Assembly: GCA_019155205.2 (NCBI GenBank)
Contig: JAHNZQ020000016.1
Span: 82,467-146,466 of the forward strand
From: Gracilaria vermiculophylla
Taxonomy: Eukaryota > Rhodophyta > Florideophyceae > Gracilariales > Gracilariaceae
Direction of reading: 5' to 3'
Length of the DNA: 64,000 nt
Positions 9,301-19,790 of the stretch are shown piece after piece. The notes beneath the pieces are model-generated. The model was not told the DNA's origin. It saw only the letters and a list, made by a program, of their open reading frames with translations, and made no database searches. Both the position numbers and the translations under genes were made by a program. The stretch's first letter is position 1. Every line of letters begins with the position of its first letter.

Positions 9301-10239
9301 CCTTTCTCTCCCTTTGGATATGATTCTCTTGAAGAATTTTTCTACACTAGATCTCCACATCAGTGCGGATCGTAAAGTGCGTGTGAGTGAACCGTGCCAC
9401 CATGATGTCACCTCGGAGATCCCTGAAGACCCTCACTTTGCACAGTTTGTGGCAGAAAAAGTTGCCTTGCTCGGCCCTCGATGGACAACATGTGTTGCTG
9501 TGTCCTGTAGCGATCTTGACGGGCGGTTTACTTCCATTCGAACTCGAGAAACTGCTCTGGGTAACTTTGTCGCCGATGTCAGTATGTATCAAAACGCTCT
9601 TCTCGGTGGTGTCTTCATTGTTCAATTCTGACCAATTCACTCTCTGCTCTTTTGCCTAACTCAGTGACAGATATGATGGGCGCTGACGTGGGAATGGTCA
9701 ATTCTGGAAGTTTCCGTTCCGATTCAATACACCCAGCGGGCTCAGTCACGCTGGGAATGATTGATACCATCCTTCCGTACAAGGATCACATCGTGGTTGC
9801 CACATTCTCTGGGGCAGAACTGCTGCAGCGCTTGGAATGCAGCGTCGCCCAGTACCCGCATCTCGTTGGGAGTTTTTGTCAAGTGAGCGGGATCAGCTTT
9901 TGTTTCGACCCTCGTCGAGAAAAAGGCAGTCGGGTGCTTCAGGATTCCGTCGTGTGCAGGAGCGCTGAAGGAAAAATGATGCCTATCGATGAGCAAGCTC
10001 TCTACCGATGCGCAATGAAGACTTGGATCTTTCACGGGAACGACGGGTTTCCGTGCTCAGATGATTCTAAAATCGTGAAACGATCTGACTCTCCGCTTCC
10101 TCAATTGCTTGCAAAATATCTAGCGGAATTGAAAACTGTCGAAAATGGGCATGTGGCGCAAGTGTCCCCTCAAGTGGAAAATCGGATTGTTTGTGCCTAT
10201 CCCGATGAATGCTTACTAGAAGCCTATCATCGTCTTTGA
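8353..10239 (+). CDS. 5'-nucleotidase/UshA-family metallophosphoesterase
   Basis: Four exons rebuilt from splice sites and continuous homology: 8,353-8,632, 8,736-9,211, 9,335-9,581 and 9,665-10,239, giving 525 aa. Introns are 103, 123 and 83 nt, all GT-AG; the second holds a (TC)n tract. Two-metal motifs are complete: HFNDVYN (20-26), SGDAFSP (61-67), GNHELDN (94-100), the ALTHM histidine and GGHDH (228-232). The C-terminal 5'-nucleotidase domain follows, with NFVADVM and the VNSGSFR substrate-loop motif. The family hydrolyses nucleotides, UDP-sugars or related phosphoesters. There is no signal peptide or GPI-type tail, so the protein is probably cytosolic and the substrate cannot be named. 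Confidence 0.88.
9265..9298 (+). repeat. (TC)n microsatellite in intron 2
   Basis: An uninterrupted CT dinucleotide run inside the second intron of the metallophosphoesterase gene, upstream of the acceptor, where it may act as an extended polypyrimidine tract. Confidence 0.9.
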
Positions 10240-10496
10240 TTTTTTGTTCGCAAGCATGCGCCTTCTTCCAACATTGTATACCTTGTTCCTTTTTCTACCA
10301 ACTATTTTAACAAACTGGAAAGGTTGTTGTTGTTGTATACTAAATTTTGTTGGCCATGTCTACATCTTTCCGCACGTGCGTTGCACAAGTCATAAGAGTA
10401 CAAGAAAATGACTGTCGTTCAGCAATCTAGAGTTGTGAAACGCTCTTTACCTACCGCGCTAATTTGTAGTGTTTTGCACCTCAATTACAAGCTTCT

Positions 10497-13400
10497 TTAG
10501 GCTTTGTTTTCCATCTCGCAAAGTTGACCGGCTCCGCACGACTTGCAACTGTTGTTCTGGACGCTGTTCGGTGCAGCGTTCTCGTCCTCACCACCGTTCC
10601 CTGACAGTATTCGGTCGATCAAGACCTTCTTCGTGCCCTGTAGACAAAGGCTTTGTTCTTTCAAACGAAGACGGAGCTCTGCCACAGTGAGCCTGTTCAA
10701 CGCCTTTGCGGTCGGAAAGCTCCCCTGAACAGCTGACGGACGTCCTCGTCTCGACGTTGCGGGCGTTTGGCGAGTCTTCCTAGTTGAGCGCAGAACGCGC
10801 TCCGAGGATGGGCTTTCTGCACCTGAATCGTCCTCCTCCTGCTCCGGGAGCTTGATTCCCTCAGCTATCATGTGCTGGATGAGGTCTTCTTTCCGTAGTT
10901 TGGACATGATGTCCAGATTGTGATCCTTCAAAATCTGCCGTAGTTCTTTCACAGTCTTCTTTCTGTAAAGGTCTGCAATGGCTTCATTTTCCGTTTTGAC
11001 TTCGGATGATTCCTCGTCAGCATTGGGAACATCGGTGATAGCGGCTTCGGATTCTGTCGCTTCCTTTTCGGAAATTGCCACGCCTTCCGAATCTTCAGAA
11101 AGTGTGTCGTTGATTTCTTCATCGGTGCAAGTATCTTTTGCATATTCAGAACTGGCTACCCGTTCCATTATTATTTCTTTCAATCGTTTCACAAGCTCTG
11201 TTTTTCTGCCCGCAGTACTTGCGTTCATAGCACGAAGCTTTTCTCGTAGGTCAGCGACGTATAGTTTGTTGAGCTGGGCTTCCAGATCCTCAGTGTCATC
11301 CTTTTGAGCGGCCTGATCATCTAATCTGATCGAGTTTGCGCCACATTCTGCTTTCTGAGAAGGCTCAATATCATATTTCTCAGACCCCGGGAAATCCGGG
11401 CCATGCAGATCATCACAGCAATTCGAACTTTGTGAACCGCCTACATGTCCTATGGGGACACTCTCATGAGACGGCCCGACAGTAATAGTGTCTTGATCAG
11501 CGCTTTCTTGGGTATCGTTCTCCGCAATAGTTGTTTCGTTCGCTTCTGGACGTACTTCAACGTCACCTTCACAGTCTTTATCGCCCTGATCACTATGAAG
11601 AATGTTTGCCCTCGGTGTAGCACTAGCCGCCGAGCGCTCTGGCCCGCCAACAGTGCTCTCTTTATCGTCACCACCACATGAATCCACAACATCTTTAGGT
11701 GATGCATCGGAAGACAAATGACCTTTCAGCAACTTCGGAATCACTTCTTCAAAATCCTGCACATCAGCACTGCCCGGGGGACATAATTGAAATGAAGCAC
11801 GATTAACTCTGATCTCCAGCTCCCTCTCAAAGGTGTCCGCCGAGTCTTGTGAGTCACAAGAGTTACCGTCGGATGAAATGGAATAGTCTAGCGATTCGGT
11901 TTCTTCCGAATTCTCAGAGAGCTTGTCGGCTGAATCTTCACCAGTGGATGAAGCCGACATTCCAATCCCTCTTGTGAGTCTTGCGAGGATATTCCCCGGC
12001 GACGGATTAGATATTGAACCATTCAAGCTGGACCCCCTTCCGGAAGAGATTGCATCGGATTGGACCCCACTCGAAAGCCGATGTTCATCTTCGGATTTGG
12101 GTTCTTCCTCAGAATTCGGGACAATGCTTTCCTCGATCTCGAAATCAGATCTGGGTGTCGTTCTCTCGTCCTTCTCAGCATTGGAAAGAATATCGCCGCG
12201 AGGGGACAATTCCTCAGAACACCGAGTTGAACAAAGCAGCGACTCACGTGCGCTGCCTTCATTCATTTTCACGGAATCAGCCTCTCTAGTCGACGCATTC
12301 GGGAGAGTTTCTGCTTTTTCGCCATGTGCGATGTGAAGGTCATCATCAACATCATTCATAACATTTCGTACAGCGGCAGCAGCACCGATAACCTTCTCGA
12401 AGAAACTCAAGCGACGAGATACTGACATCTGTTTTGAAGTCGATAAATCTTGGATTTCATCCGCAGACATCAGCGGTTCAGTTGATGTTTCGTCTTTGCC
12501 AAGTTCTCTAATATCCCTTTCTGTTGATGCAGGTTTCCCAAGTAATCCTTTGTCATTTCCAATGTTTTCAGACAGCTGTTGCTCTTTATTTCCACTCAAA
12601 CGCTTGAAGAGAGAAGAAATTGCTCCAGTTAAGCGTGAGCTAGATGAATCGGCTGAACTGCTTGTTTGCGGGGAATTAGAGTCAGTTACACTCTCAGGAA
12701 CGTCTGTTGACGATTCAACATATTGTTTCGCATCTGAGGCTCCCTTTTCCTTTTGTGATGCATAATCAGAATCTACAAAAGCTGCAATAGTAGTATTTTT
12801 CTCCATCTTGAACGTAGCATTATCACTTTCCGCGCATGAGGCTTCAGATTGAGCAAAATCGGGAGGCGTTCCAGCAGGGCTCAATGAGATATCGGTTGAA
12901 TCGATTGATGTGTTTTGATCTGCTAGGGATACATTTCCCGTCGGAAAGAAATTTGTCCTCGGTCTGGAGGGACGAAATGGAGAATAGTGGGTTCCTCTTT
13001 CCAACTCAATCCTTGAAGCAAAGACAACTGACCGTTTCTTAGCTCTGGTGGTTGACTTGGAAGATCGAAGCACGCCACCAGGGGATTTCTTAATGGCCGA
13101 CGGAGTCCTGGACTCCTTAATAAGGTTTCCAGATCTTATTGAGCTAGATTGAATATTCAGAATGGGGCTTTTGTCTGTTAATGGAGACCGGATCAAATTC
13201 TTTTCCCCGGTAAGCTCATTCGATTCTTGCACGCTACGTTGAAGCTCATCAAATTCGAGATTGCCCTCAGAAATGACAGGCGCTCGGGAAGCGAACACAA
13301 CAGTTGTATTATTCTTCAACTCACTAGCGATCTCGTTCTTACCGGGAAGAGCTGATAGACCCAGGCTTAAGCGAGAATAAATGAGATTCTTTCTTTCCCG

Positions 13401-14351
13401 TGCTGTGAGGGTGCCTTGCTTTGATGCCGACTTCGTCATGCGCACAGAATTTTTTGTTTTCGGTGTAGAGAAACGAGAAACCTTTTCATCGCTTGTTCCT
13501 TTTGAATCGGAGTGTTCGACACCTCTGTTCACGTCTTGCACAATCGCTTCCTGGGTAGTTTTTTGATCATTTTTCTCAAGAATTACCTCAGATTCGGTGT
13601 CTTGTTTGTCATTTCTTGGCTCGAGTGCTGCAAAAGTGTTACCATTGTCTTGTAAACATGCCAATGCCGCCTTACTTCCGCTTCCGTTAGCGTCAGTGAC
13701 GGTATTGAGTTCTTCAGTATCAGACTTTACGGGTGCTGTAAAGCCTTCACCATCAGACAACCTTGCTCTCTGCGTCTGACTCAGAAGCCTTTCCGTGTCT
13801 CTATTCTGAGCTACAAACTTCTCCCCGTATGCTTCCACGACTAGGCTTACGCGACGCTTGGGCTTTTGCTTTCTCTCCGACATTTGATTTCTGTGAGCAT
13901 TTTTTCTCTCAGTAGCGGCCTTTCTCGCACCCCTAGTTCGTGGACGGAGCACTTCTGGATTAGATAAAGTTGAAGATTTCAGATGCAGATGTGATGGACT
14001 GTCAAAGTCAACTCGAAAGCCGCGATCGCCAAGATAGAAGTTGTCTCCGGGTAAGAGCGGGATTTCGTTTTCTTTAACAAGATTGGTCCCAGTACGAGAA
14101 TGAACGACGGGTATATCAGAATGGATTCCTTGTAAATGAACACCGTCAGGACGCACAAAGACGAGAGCGTGGAGTGGGGCTCTGAGATTGTGCTTTATAC
14201 GGATGTCACAATCTGGGTGTGAACCCAACACACACCAAGTCTTGGTGTCAAACTCGAAGCTTTTTCCAGCTTCGCCCGTAGCTTGTATGACGGTAATTCG
14301 ACAAGGAAAGGGAACTGAAGTATTGTTCTCATTGCTGAGGAAACCAGACAT
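10497..14351 (-). CDS. FHA-domain, triple-SAP chromatin protein
   Basis: A 1,284-aa intronless protein, mostly disordered and Ser/Glu-rich. Residues about 17-116 form an FHA domain: LGSHPDCDIRI, the LHALV strand, TGTN and GDRGFRVDF. The Arg usual after the first Gly is Ser (GS for GR), so phosphothreonine binding may be altered. A basic segment follows (140-172, with RRVSL). The motif VVFASR occurs twice (351-356 and 442-447), the second preceded by KKRS, giving an RxVxF-like PP1 docking sequence. The C-terminus holds three SAP DNA-binding helices at about 1,024-1,064, 1,127-1,165 and 1,216-1,250, with an AT-hook-like RGRP core near 1,200. The architecture suggests a nuclear chromatin scaffold. 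Resemblance to Ki-67 is in the FHA and PP1-motif order only; no orthology is claimed. Confidence 0.8.
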   Translation of the reverse strand: MSGFLSNENNTSVPFPCRITVIQATGEAGKSFEFDTKTWCVLGSHPDCDIRIKHNLRAPLHALVFVRPDGVHLQGIHSDIPVVHSRTGTNLVKENEIPLLPGDNFYLGDRGFRVDFDSPSHLHLKSSTLSNPEVLRPRTRGARKAATERKNAHRNQMSERKQKPKRRVSLVVEAYGEKFVAQNRDTERLLSQTQRARLSDGEGFTAPVKSDTEELNTVTDANGSGSKAALACLQDNGNTFAALEPRNDKQDTESEVILEKNDQKTTQEAIVQDVNRGVEHSDSKGTSDEKVSRFSTPKTKNSVRMTKSASKQGTLTARERKNLIYSRLSLGLSALPGKNEIASELKNNTTVVFASRAPVISEGNLEFDELQRSVQESNELTGEKNLIRSPLTDKSPILNIQSSSIRSGNLIKESRTPSAIKKSPGGVLRSSKSTTRAKKRSVVFASRIELERGTHYSPFRPSRPRTNFFPTGNVSLADQNTSIDSTDISLSPAGTPPDFAQSEASCAESDNATFKMEKNTTIAAFVDSDYASQKEKGASDAKQYVESSTDVPESVTDSNSPQTSSSADSSSSRLTGAISSLFKRLSGNKEQQLSENIGNDKGLLGKPASTERDIRELGKDETSTEPLMSADEIQDLSTSKQMSVSRRLSFFEKVIGAAAAVRNVMNDVDDDLHIAHGEKAETLPNASTREADSVKMNEGSARESLLCSTRCSEELSPRGDILSNAEKDERTTPRSDFEIEESIVPNSEEEPKSEDEHRLSSGVQSDAISSGRGSSLNGSISNPSPGNILARLTRGIGMSASSTGEDSADKLSENSEETESLDYSISSDGNSCDSQDSADTFERELEIRVNRASFQLCPPGSADVQDFEEVIPKLLKGHLSSDASPKDVVDSCGGDDKESTVGGPERSAASATPRANILHSDQGDKDCEGDVEVRPEANETTIAENDTQESADQDTITVGPSHESVPIGHVGGSQSSNCCDDLHGPDFPGSEKYDIEPSQKAECGANSIRLDDQAAQKDDTEDLEAQLNKLYVADLREKLRAMNASTAGRKTELVKRLKEIIMERVASSEYAKDTCTDEEINDTLSEDSEGVAISEKEATESEAAITDVPNADEESSEVKTENEAIADLYRKKTVKELRQILKDHNLDIMSKLRKEDLIQHMIAEGIKLPEQEEDDSGAESPSSERVLRSTRKTRQTPATSRRGRPSAVQGSFPTAKALNRLTVAELRLRLKEQSLCLQGTKKVLIDRILSGNGGEDENAAPNSVQNNSCKSCGAGQLCEMENKA

Positions 14352-15612
14352 GGCTCTGTTCTAGGAGACAGGTAGACGGAGGTTGGTTAGGGGGAATGAT
14401 ATGGCGAACGTCTCGACATTAACCCTCTGCTTGTGGTCTTGGATTGACTAGTGGGCTGTGAGGGCGTTACTTGGCGCTGAAGAACGGATCGTTGAAAGTA
14501 AGAGCCGGCAAGAAACACATTCTTGAAATGGTTTATATTTTTGAAAATTTGAATTCAAGGATGACCAGAGTAGATCCAAAATTTTAATCTTTCAATTTAC
14601 AGTGATTCCCAGTGCTCGTACAGTTCAACGAGGCATATCTACTTTCTTTATTATGTTTATCGTGTTCATGTGGTTTGCTCAACGACCGTTGATACATCCC
14701 CGCTTTTGTCGAACAACTACCCTCCTAGTCCTGCGCTAGTTCTTCCTGTGATAAATCACCTACTCTTCGCACTAGGCCACCGATATGCGCAGAGCATCAC
14801 ATTCAGGTTGGAGTTCAACATATCTTGACTGGAGGGTGGCGTCATCATGAATATTGTTCTTACGGTATACACTTTTAAGAGAGGTGTTTTGTGGCACGTG
14901 ATTTATATATAAGGGAACGTGGTTCCTGAAGCTCTTCAAGCCAATTACGTGGTCTTTCTTTTATTGGCAGAGCAGCTTTGTTTTGAATTGCTTTCGAGAT
15001 TTGAGCTATTTTTCTTTTCAGGATGTTTGAAGTGACTACTTAAAGATATATATGCTTAAAAAAAGCAGGATTTGGATATCACCAAAACCCTCAAATGCAC
15101 CAGCGACACCGAAGATACTTTTCAAATGAAAATTCTCGGATGATACCCCGTGCACAATATTTCGCGATTTTAGAGTTAAACCAACTTCTTTTAGCTTCAC
15201 TGGCTGAGAGTTGGATTTAAATATCGGTATTTCACACAAGAGGTCTTCAGCTGAAGCTTCTGCCTGAATACATGTTTCGATTCAAAAGAGTGTGCAAAAT
15301 TTCGATGGGAATTCGCTTGCTTGATGGATGACGTTGCATAGATAGACCAAGTCCCGTTTTGGACGTGGTGTCAGACAGTGTGCATCTCGCTCACGGCGAG
15401 AACCGAACAATTCCTATACTTCATCACTGTCAGCTGTATCAGCTGCAGGAAACAACAGCCCAATGCACTTCTACGGAACTCTTAATCTTTTGACAAGTCG
15501 CTGGAAGCTACACATCTTCTCCAAGCACGAAGTGTCTTAAGCAAAACAGTTTATCTTTGTTCCCAACCTATACCAGCATAGACACGGGAGAGTATCCGAT
15601 TACAATTTCGTC
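14352..15612. other. Intergenic, 1.26 kb, nothing recognised
   Basis: AT-rich sequence between the divergent FHA/SAP gene and the C2 protein gene. Reading frames are short and lack coding character. It presumably holds both promoters and leaders. No tRNA-like or repeat structure was noticed. Confidence 0.5.
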
Positions 15613-16611
15613 ATGGCCAGAGGTAATAATGTCCCATCAATCGGGAAGCAAATGGAGATCCAGATCGAAGCTTACAATTTGGCCAATATGGACGTATTTT
15701 CTTTGAGTGATCCATTTGCTTTGTTGGAAGAGCAGGAGAATGGGCACTGGGAGGAGATTGGTAAGTTCAGGTTCAATAATCGTGCCTGATTGATATATCT
15801 GATGAAGTGAGCGCCGATTGTTCACAAGATGTGGTAAAACTAACCATGAGCGACTGTGATGTTCATTTATTGATACAAAGGGCGTACTGAAACAATTTGG
15901 GATGTGTTGAATCCTAAATGGGTTCGAACTTTTGTGCTTCCGGCTGAGACACCCCTTGATCATCTTCTCCGAGTGACCATTTATGACCGAGATTCAAAGA
16001 CTCAAAATCTTGACAAGCAAGAGGTTATAGGGAGCTGCGTCTGTCGTGTTGAAGAAATTATAAAAGAGGGGTGTAATGGGAAAACTTTGGAACTTGAAAA
16101 CAAGGATTTAAAGGAAACTGGATCAGTAACAATCATCGGAGAGATGTACGATCCGGCAGACAATGATCACGAGATCTTCTTGGGGCGGTGCAAGTTCAAG
16201 AACAACTCTTTCTTCGGAATGTTCCTGATAAGGCCGTACATAGCAATTTACAGAAGACGAGCAAACAATGAATGGGCACCAATATTTCGGTCATGTCTGA
16301 GAAAGAGGGGTGAGGATGCTGCCTTTTCGGAAGATTTGCTGCGCAGAGCGAAAATCAGAACGTACAATAAGAATGGTGGTCATGTTGAGGAAACCCCACT
16401 GCGCATCGAGCTCCGTTCTCACAAATCCATTACCGAACATAAGCTGATTGGTGCGGTTCAAATGTCTCTTGGTTCTCTACGTCGTCAAGGAGTGGGAAAG
16501 AAAATAAGTCTCGGATTAGCTGGTGAGTCCGTAGGTGAATTAATTGTTACTCGAGCTACACTTGCAGATAACTCAAGTAGCTTCGATTTCGAGGTTTGCT
16601 TCCGCTCTTAA
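15613..16611 (+). CDS. Copine-like tandem C2-domain protein without VWA domain
   Basis: Two exons, 15,613-15,760 and 15,881-16,611, giving 292 aa; the intron is 120 nt, GTAAGT...AAAG. Joining them restores a copine C2A signature: LSDPF, then WEEIGRTETIWDVLNPKW, then TIYDRDS. A second, poorer C2 domain follows at about 130-270 and lacks the SDP and DxDS calcium ligands. Copines are calcium-dependent phospholipid-binding proteins with two C2 domains and a C-terminal von Willebrand A domain. Here the frame ends with the second C2 fold (FEVCFRS stop), and no VWA-like sequence follows before mL53. It is either a C2-only relative or a shortened copine. Membrane binding through C2A is inferred. Confidence 0.8.
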
Positions 16612-16989
16612 TTGTGGAATGATTCTCATCTCAATGACTTGATCTTGTGACTTGATAGTTAATGCAACTCATTGCCTTTGTTGAGTACAAGTTATGGTAG
16701 TAATCTTCTCTTTACCTAAATATTGAACACAAGAAAGAATAGAATCTTCCTTGCATAGCATGCGGGGGTGGCTCGAAACTGCTGTACAGCATGAGTGCGA
16801 CTGGATGATATGGCATCCTTCAGAGCAGTCCTGATATTGGGGAGTGGCTGAGTAGCGTCGGTCAAGAAGCGCTCGTCAATGATTGGAGACGCATGTATAG
16901 AAACTCACAGCATCGACGGAGACGTGTTGATGGGAGGGTTCTCTTTAGTTTTTAATTTGCTGATATCTCTCTGGTCTACTTTCCAGCAA

Positions 16990-17543
16990 TCATTGAAGGC
17001 CCAGGAACTTTGCTCTCTCTTCCCTTAGCTTCTCAAATGGATTATGCGCACCATCACCTTTCCATCGCGCCACTCGTTCAACTTCATCCATTATGTCCAT
17101 GATTTTTAAACCACTTGTCTCAATCTTCTGATGAAAACCATCACCTATCAGAAAGTACGGGGAGAGAAAGATACACCCTGTCAGCCACTTCCACGGTCGC
17201 AGGATGGCGAATGAGATTGTCGCAATTCGTACCATATATTAACTCTATCGTGGGATTGCCATACTCTTCAGTGATACTCAGCTCGGTCTGCAACTTCGGA
17301 TTGGATCTCTGCACAGGGGGAGTACGAACTCGCCTCAGAAACTCTCTGCAAAGCGTTCAGACATATTCTGGTTAGAGATTCGATGTTGAAAACGAAGTAG
17401 TTGTGTTGCACCTGTATTTGTCCTTACCTTGCTGTGGTAGAGCGATAATCGAAGGGGTTCGCAGTTACGGTAACTTTCTTCAATGCTTTAAACAATTCCT
17501 TCGCTTGACGACCAGCAGCTAACGAACGCACCAGCTGTCCCAT
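16990..17543 (-). CDS. MRPL53: Mitochondrial large-subunit ribosomal protein mL53
   Basis: Three exons on the minus strand, found by splice-site reconstruction: 17,543-17,428, 17,345-17,233 and 17,144-16,990, giving 127 aa. Introns are 82 and 88 nt (GTAAGG...GCAG and GTACGA...ATAG). Joining exons yields the mL53 fold, a small thioredoxin-like mitoribosomal protein: KKVTVTANPFDYRSTTAREF, then NPKLQTELSI, then the junction-spanning IELIYGDGFHQKIETSG matching the FGDGHR region of human MRPL53, then the C-terminal helix MDIMDEVERVARW. The reading frame is exact across both junctions, which supports the model. It acts in the mitochondrial ribosome. Start at the first ATG. Confidence 0.82.
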
Positions 17544-18154
17544 CTTATATTCTTTGTACAAAACACCTGCCGCTCAGCTTTCGAACGAAACTTGATTATG
17601 AACCTTTTAGTTCTTGATACCCGTGTATGCAAAGATCCAAAAAAGAAAATTACACAAGCGCGTGGGCTCGCGAAGGCGATGGTACCTTTACACTTTAGTT
17701 TGAACAAGAAGGCCCCTGCCGTCTGGTAAATCAAGATGTAGCAGGGTCAAAGAGGGCGCAAGGTAGTCCACTGCAGGTGCGGCACGCGCATTGAGTAGGC
17801 AATACAGGTTTCTGCGGTTTTTGCGCAATTGTTCTTTATTTACGTTCCCTTTTTTTGTTGGAAAATGAAGCTTTGATTTGGTCTTTATGAAGACATGAGG
17901 CGTGTTTCTCTCCACAATCAAGAGGTAACCTGTGCGTTTCACAACTTTTCTGTGTTATCATCCTTTTGAAGCACGGCCAAGCATTGAAAACGTTTCCGCG
18001 TTCCTCAGCGGCACAGAATGTGATTACAGGAGATTCAACTGAATCATTGTTCTCGCGAATGAAAGAAAATTCTCGCAAACCGTGTGAATCTATTTCTTTT
18101 GAGCTTGTTGACTGAGATTCGTCATCAGGATAATGATCACGAAAGGCGAATAAG

Positions 18155-19612
18155 ATGTTTTCCACGTCAATCGTCGTCTTGGTAGCCGTTCTTCTTTTAA
18201 CAGGTTTACAAGCATGGGTCAATCTTCGCCAACCTGCACCCTACATGGACGAGTTGTTCCATGTACCTCAGGCTCGAGAATTTTGCGATGCATTTATGCA
18301 CAAGAGACTTCCACGCTATGACTCTTCGATTACGACACCTCCAGCCTTGTACATACCTAATGCGATTCTTGCCATCCTATTTCAGAATATGACTGTATGT
18401 GAAACTCATTGGCTTCGATTGACATCCGCCGTGATGTCATTTTTCTCCTTATTATTAATGGTCGATGTTCTCCGAATATGTACCGAGCGCCGAAAGGGAC
18501 ACCATGGATCTAGTGTCACGGAGAGTTTTCTGATGGTTGATGAAGTAATCTGGTTGCTGGCGTTCATCATCTGGCTTCATCCTGTTAACCTGTTCTACGC
18601 CAACTTGTTCTACACGGACACCACTTCGCTGTTTTGGGTACTGATATTCTGGAGAACAAATCTTACGAAAAGCTCCTTCCTTTCCGCATCATTTGGAGTT
18701 CTTGGAAGTCTCTCGAGACAGACAAATATGATTTGGCATGCGTATTTAGCATTGGATACATTCCTGTACACAAACATCCTGCAAAGTGGCTCTGATATCT
18801 ATACGTATGCATCGAGGCTTGTTAGAGACAATCCGTTTCATGCGATTGCTGGATTAGCGTACATTGCGTTTGTAGCGTTAAACAAAGGAATAGCACTTGG
18901 AGACAAATCTCATCACGAAATGACAATGCATTACGCCATGTTCGCTTATTTTGCCGCTTTCCATGGGAGCATTTTTGCTTTGATTCAGGTATCAACGCCA
19001 TGGGAATCTCTGAAGATGGTGTGTGACGTTTTTTCGTCGTTCAAGTTAATGACTCTTCTCCTGAGTGTTTGTGCTGCCCTGACCGGAATGGTACTTGCTA
19101 CGGGGGATAAAGTGCATCCATTTATTCTGTCAGATAATCGCCACTTCACATTTTACATCTATCGTCGTTGGTTGCTGCGTTCTATGTGGCGAAGAATTTC
19201 TCTTGCTCCGATATATGGGTGGTTCCTGGCAAATCCCTTCCTCGAAGCAAACATAGCATTCGGAACTCGCAGACGGCAAAATAAGCATTCCTTTAACTCA
19301 GAACATCATGAAAACTGGATGCGCAAAGCAGACTTTATTTCAGATCTGGCTTTGTTGGCTTGTGTCTACATTACTCTTGTGCCAGCGTCTCTTCTTGAAC
19401 CAAGATACTTCGTTGTTGGGTGTACTTTGTTTTGTATGAGGCGTGCTTCCAGATTACAACATTCACCAAGCAAGAATATTTTGCGGTCTATTTCTGTGGG
19501 CATGGTGCTTTTGAATATAGCTTTCGTGTTCGTGTTTGCGGAGCTCCCATTTCCAAGAGCTATTGATCGGCATATGCCTAATGACACCTCTCCCGGTCGC
19601 TTTATGTTTTAA
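18155..19612 (+). CDS. ALG10: ALG10 alpha-1,2-glucosyltransferase
   Basis: A 485-aa intronless multipass membrane protein. ALG10 (yeast DIE2) adds the third and last glucose, from dolichyl-phosphate-glucose, to the lipid-linked oligosaccharide in the ER lumen before N-glycosylation. Family signatures: a signal-anchor helix at the N-terminus, then PYMDELFHVPQAREFC at about 28-43 with the luminal acidic residues expected of a GT-C enzyme, SITTPPALY, SLSRQTNMIWH, GDKVHPFILSDNRHFTFYIY with the conserved DNRHF motif, and the C-terminal LLEPRYF. The length is close to the 460-525 aa of known members. It diverges from mL53. Confidence 0.95.
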   Translation: MFSTSIVVLVAVLLLTGLQAWVNLRQPAPYMDELFHVPQAREFCDAFMHKRLPRYDSSITTPPALYIPNAILAILFQNMTVCETHWLRLTSAVMSFFSLLLMVDVLRICTERRKGHHGSSVTESFLMVDEVIWLLAFIIWLHPVNLFYANLFYTDTTSLFWVLIFWRTNLTKSSFLSASFGVLGSLSRQTNMIWHAYLALDTFLYTNILQSGSDIYTYASRLVRDNPFHAIAGLAYIAFVALNKGIALGDKSHHEMTMHYAMFAYFAAFHGSIFALIQVSTPWESLKMVCDVFSSFKLMTLLLSVCAALTGMVLATGDKVHPFILSDNRHFTFYIYRRWLLRSMWRRISLAPIYGWFLANPFLEANIAFGTRRRQNKHSFNSEHHENWMRKADFISDLALLACVYITLVPASLLEPRYFVVGCTLFCMRRASRLQHSPSKNILRSISVGMVLLNIAFVFVFAELPFPRAIDRHMPNDTSPGRFMF

Positions 19613-19790
19613 ATGTGTGACCTAAAAAACGGAGGTCAAGAACACTTCAGGTGCTCAGGCTTCCTACATGTGAGACAAGGCTTGGTTGCTCATGATACGT
19701 TCCCCATCTAAAACCCACAAACAAGGGCGTCACATGGATTTTCACTTTTGTGAAGTGTTTGATGAGCTGGCAATGTAACAAACGGCAGGC

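Noticed and set aside
15036..15239. A small gene between the FHA/SAP and C2 genes
   Set aside because: 67 codons with no recognisable features in AT-rich intergenic DNA.
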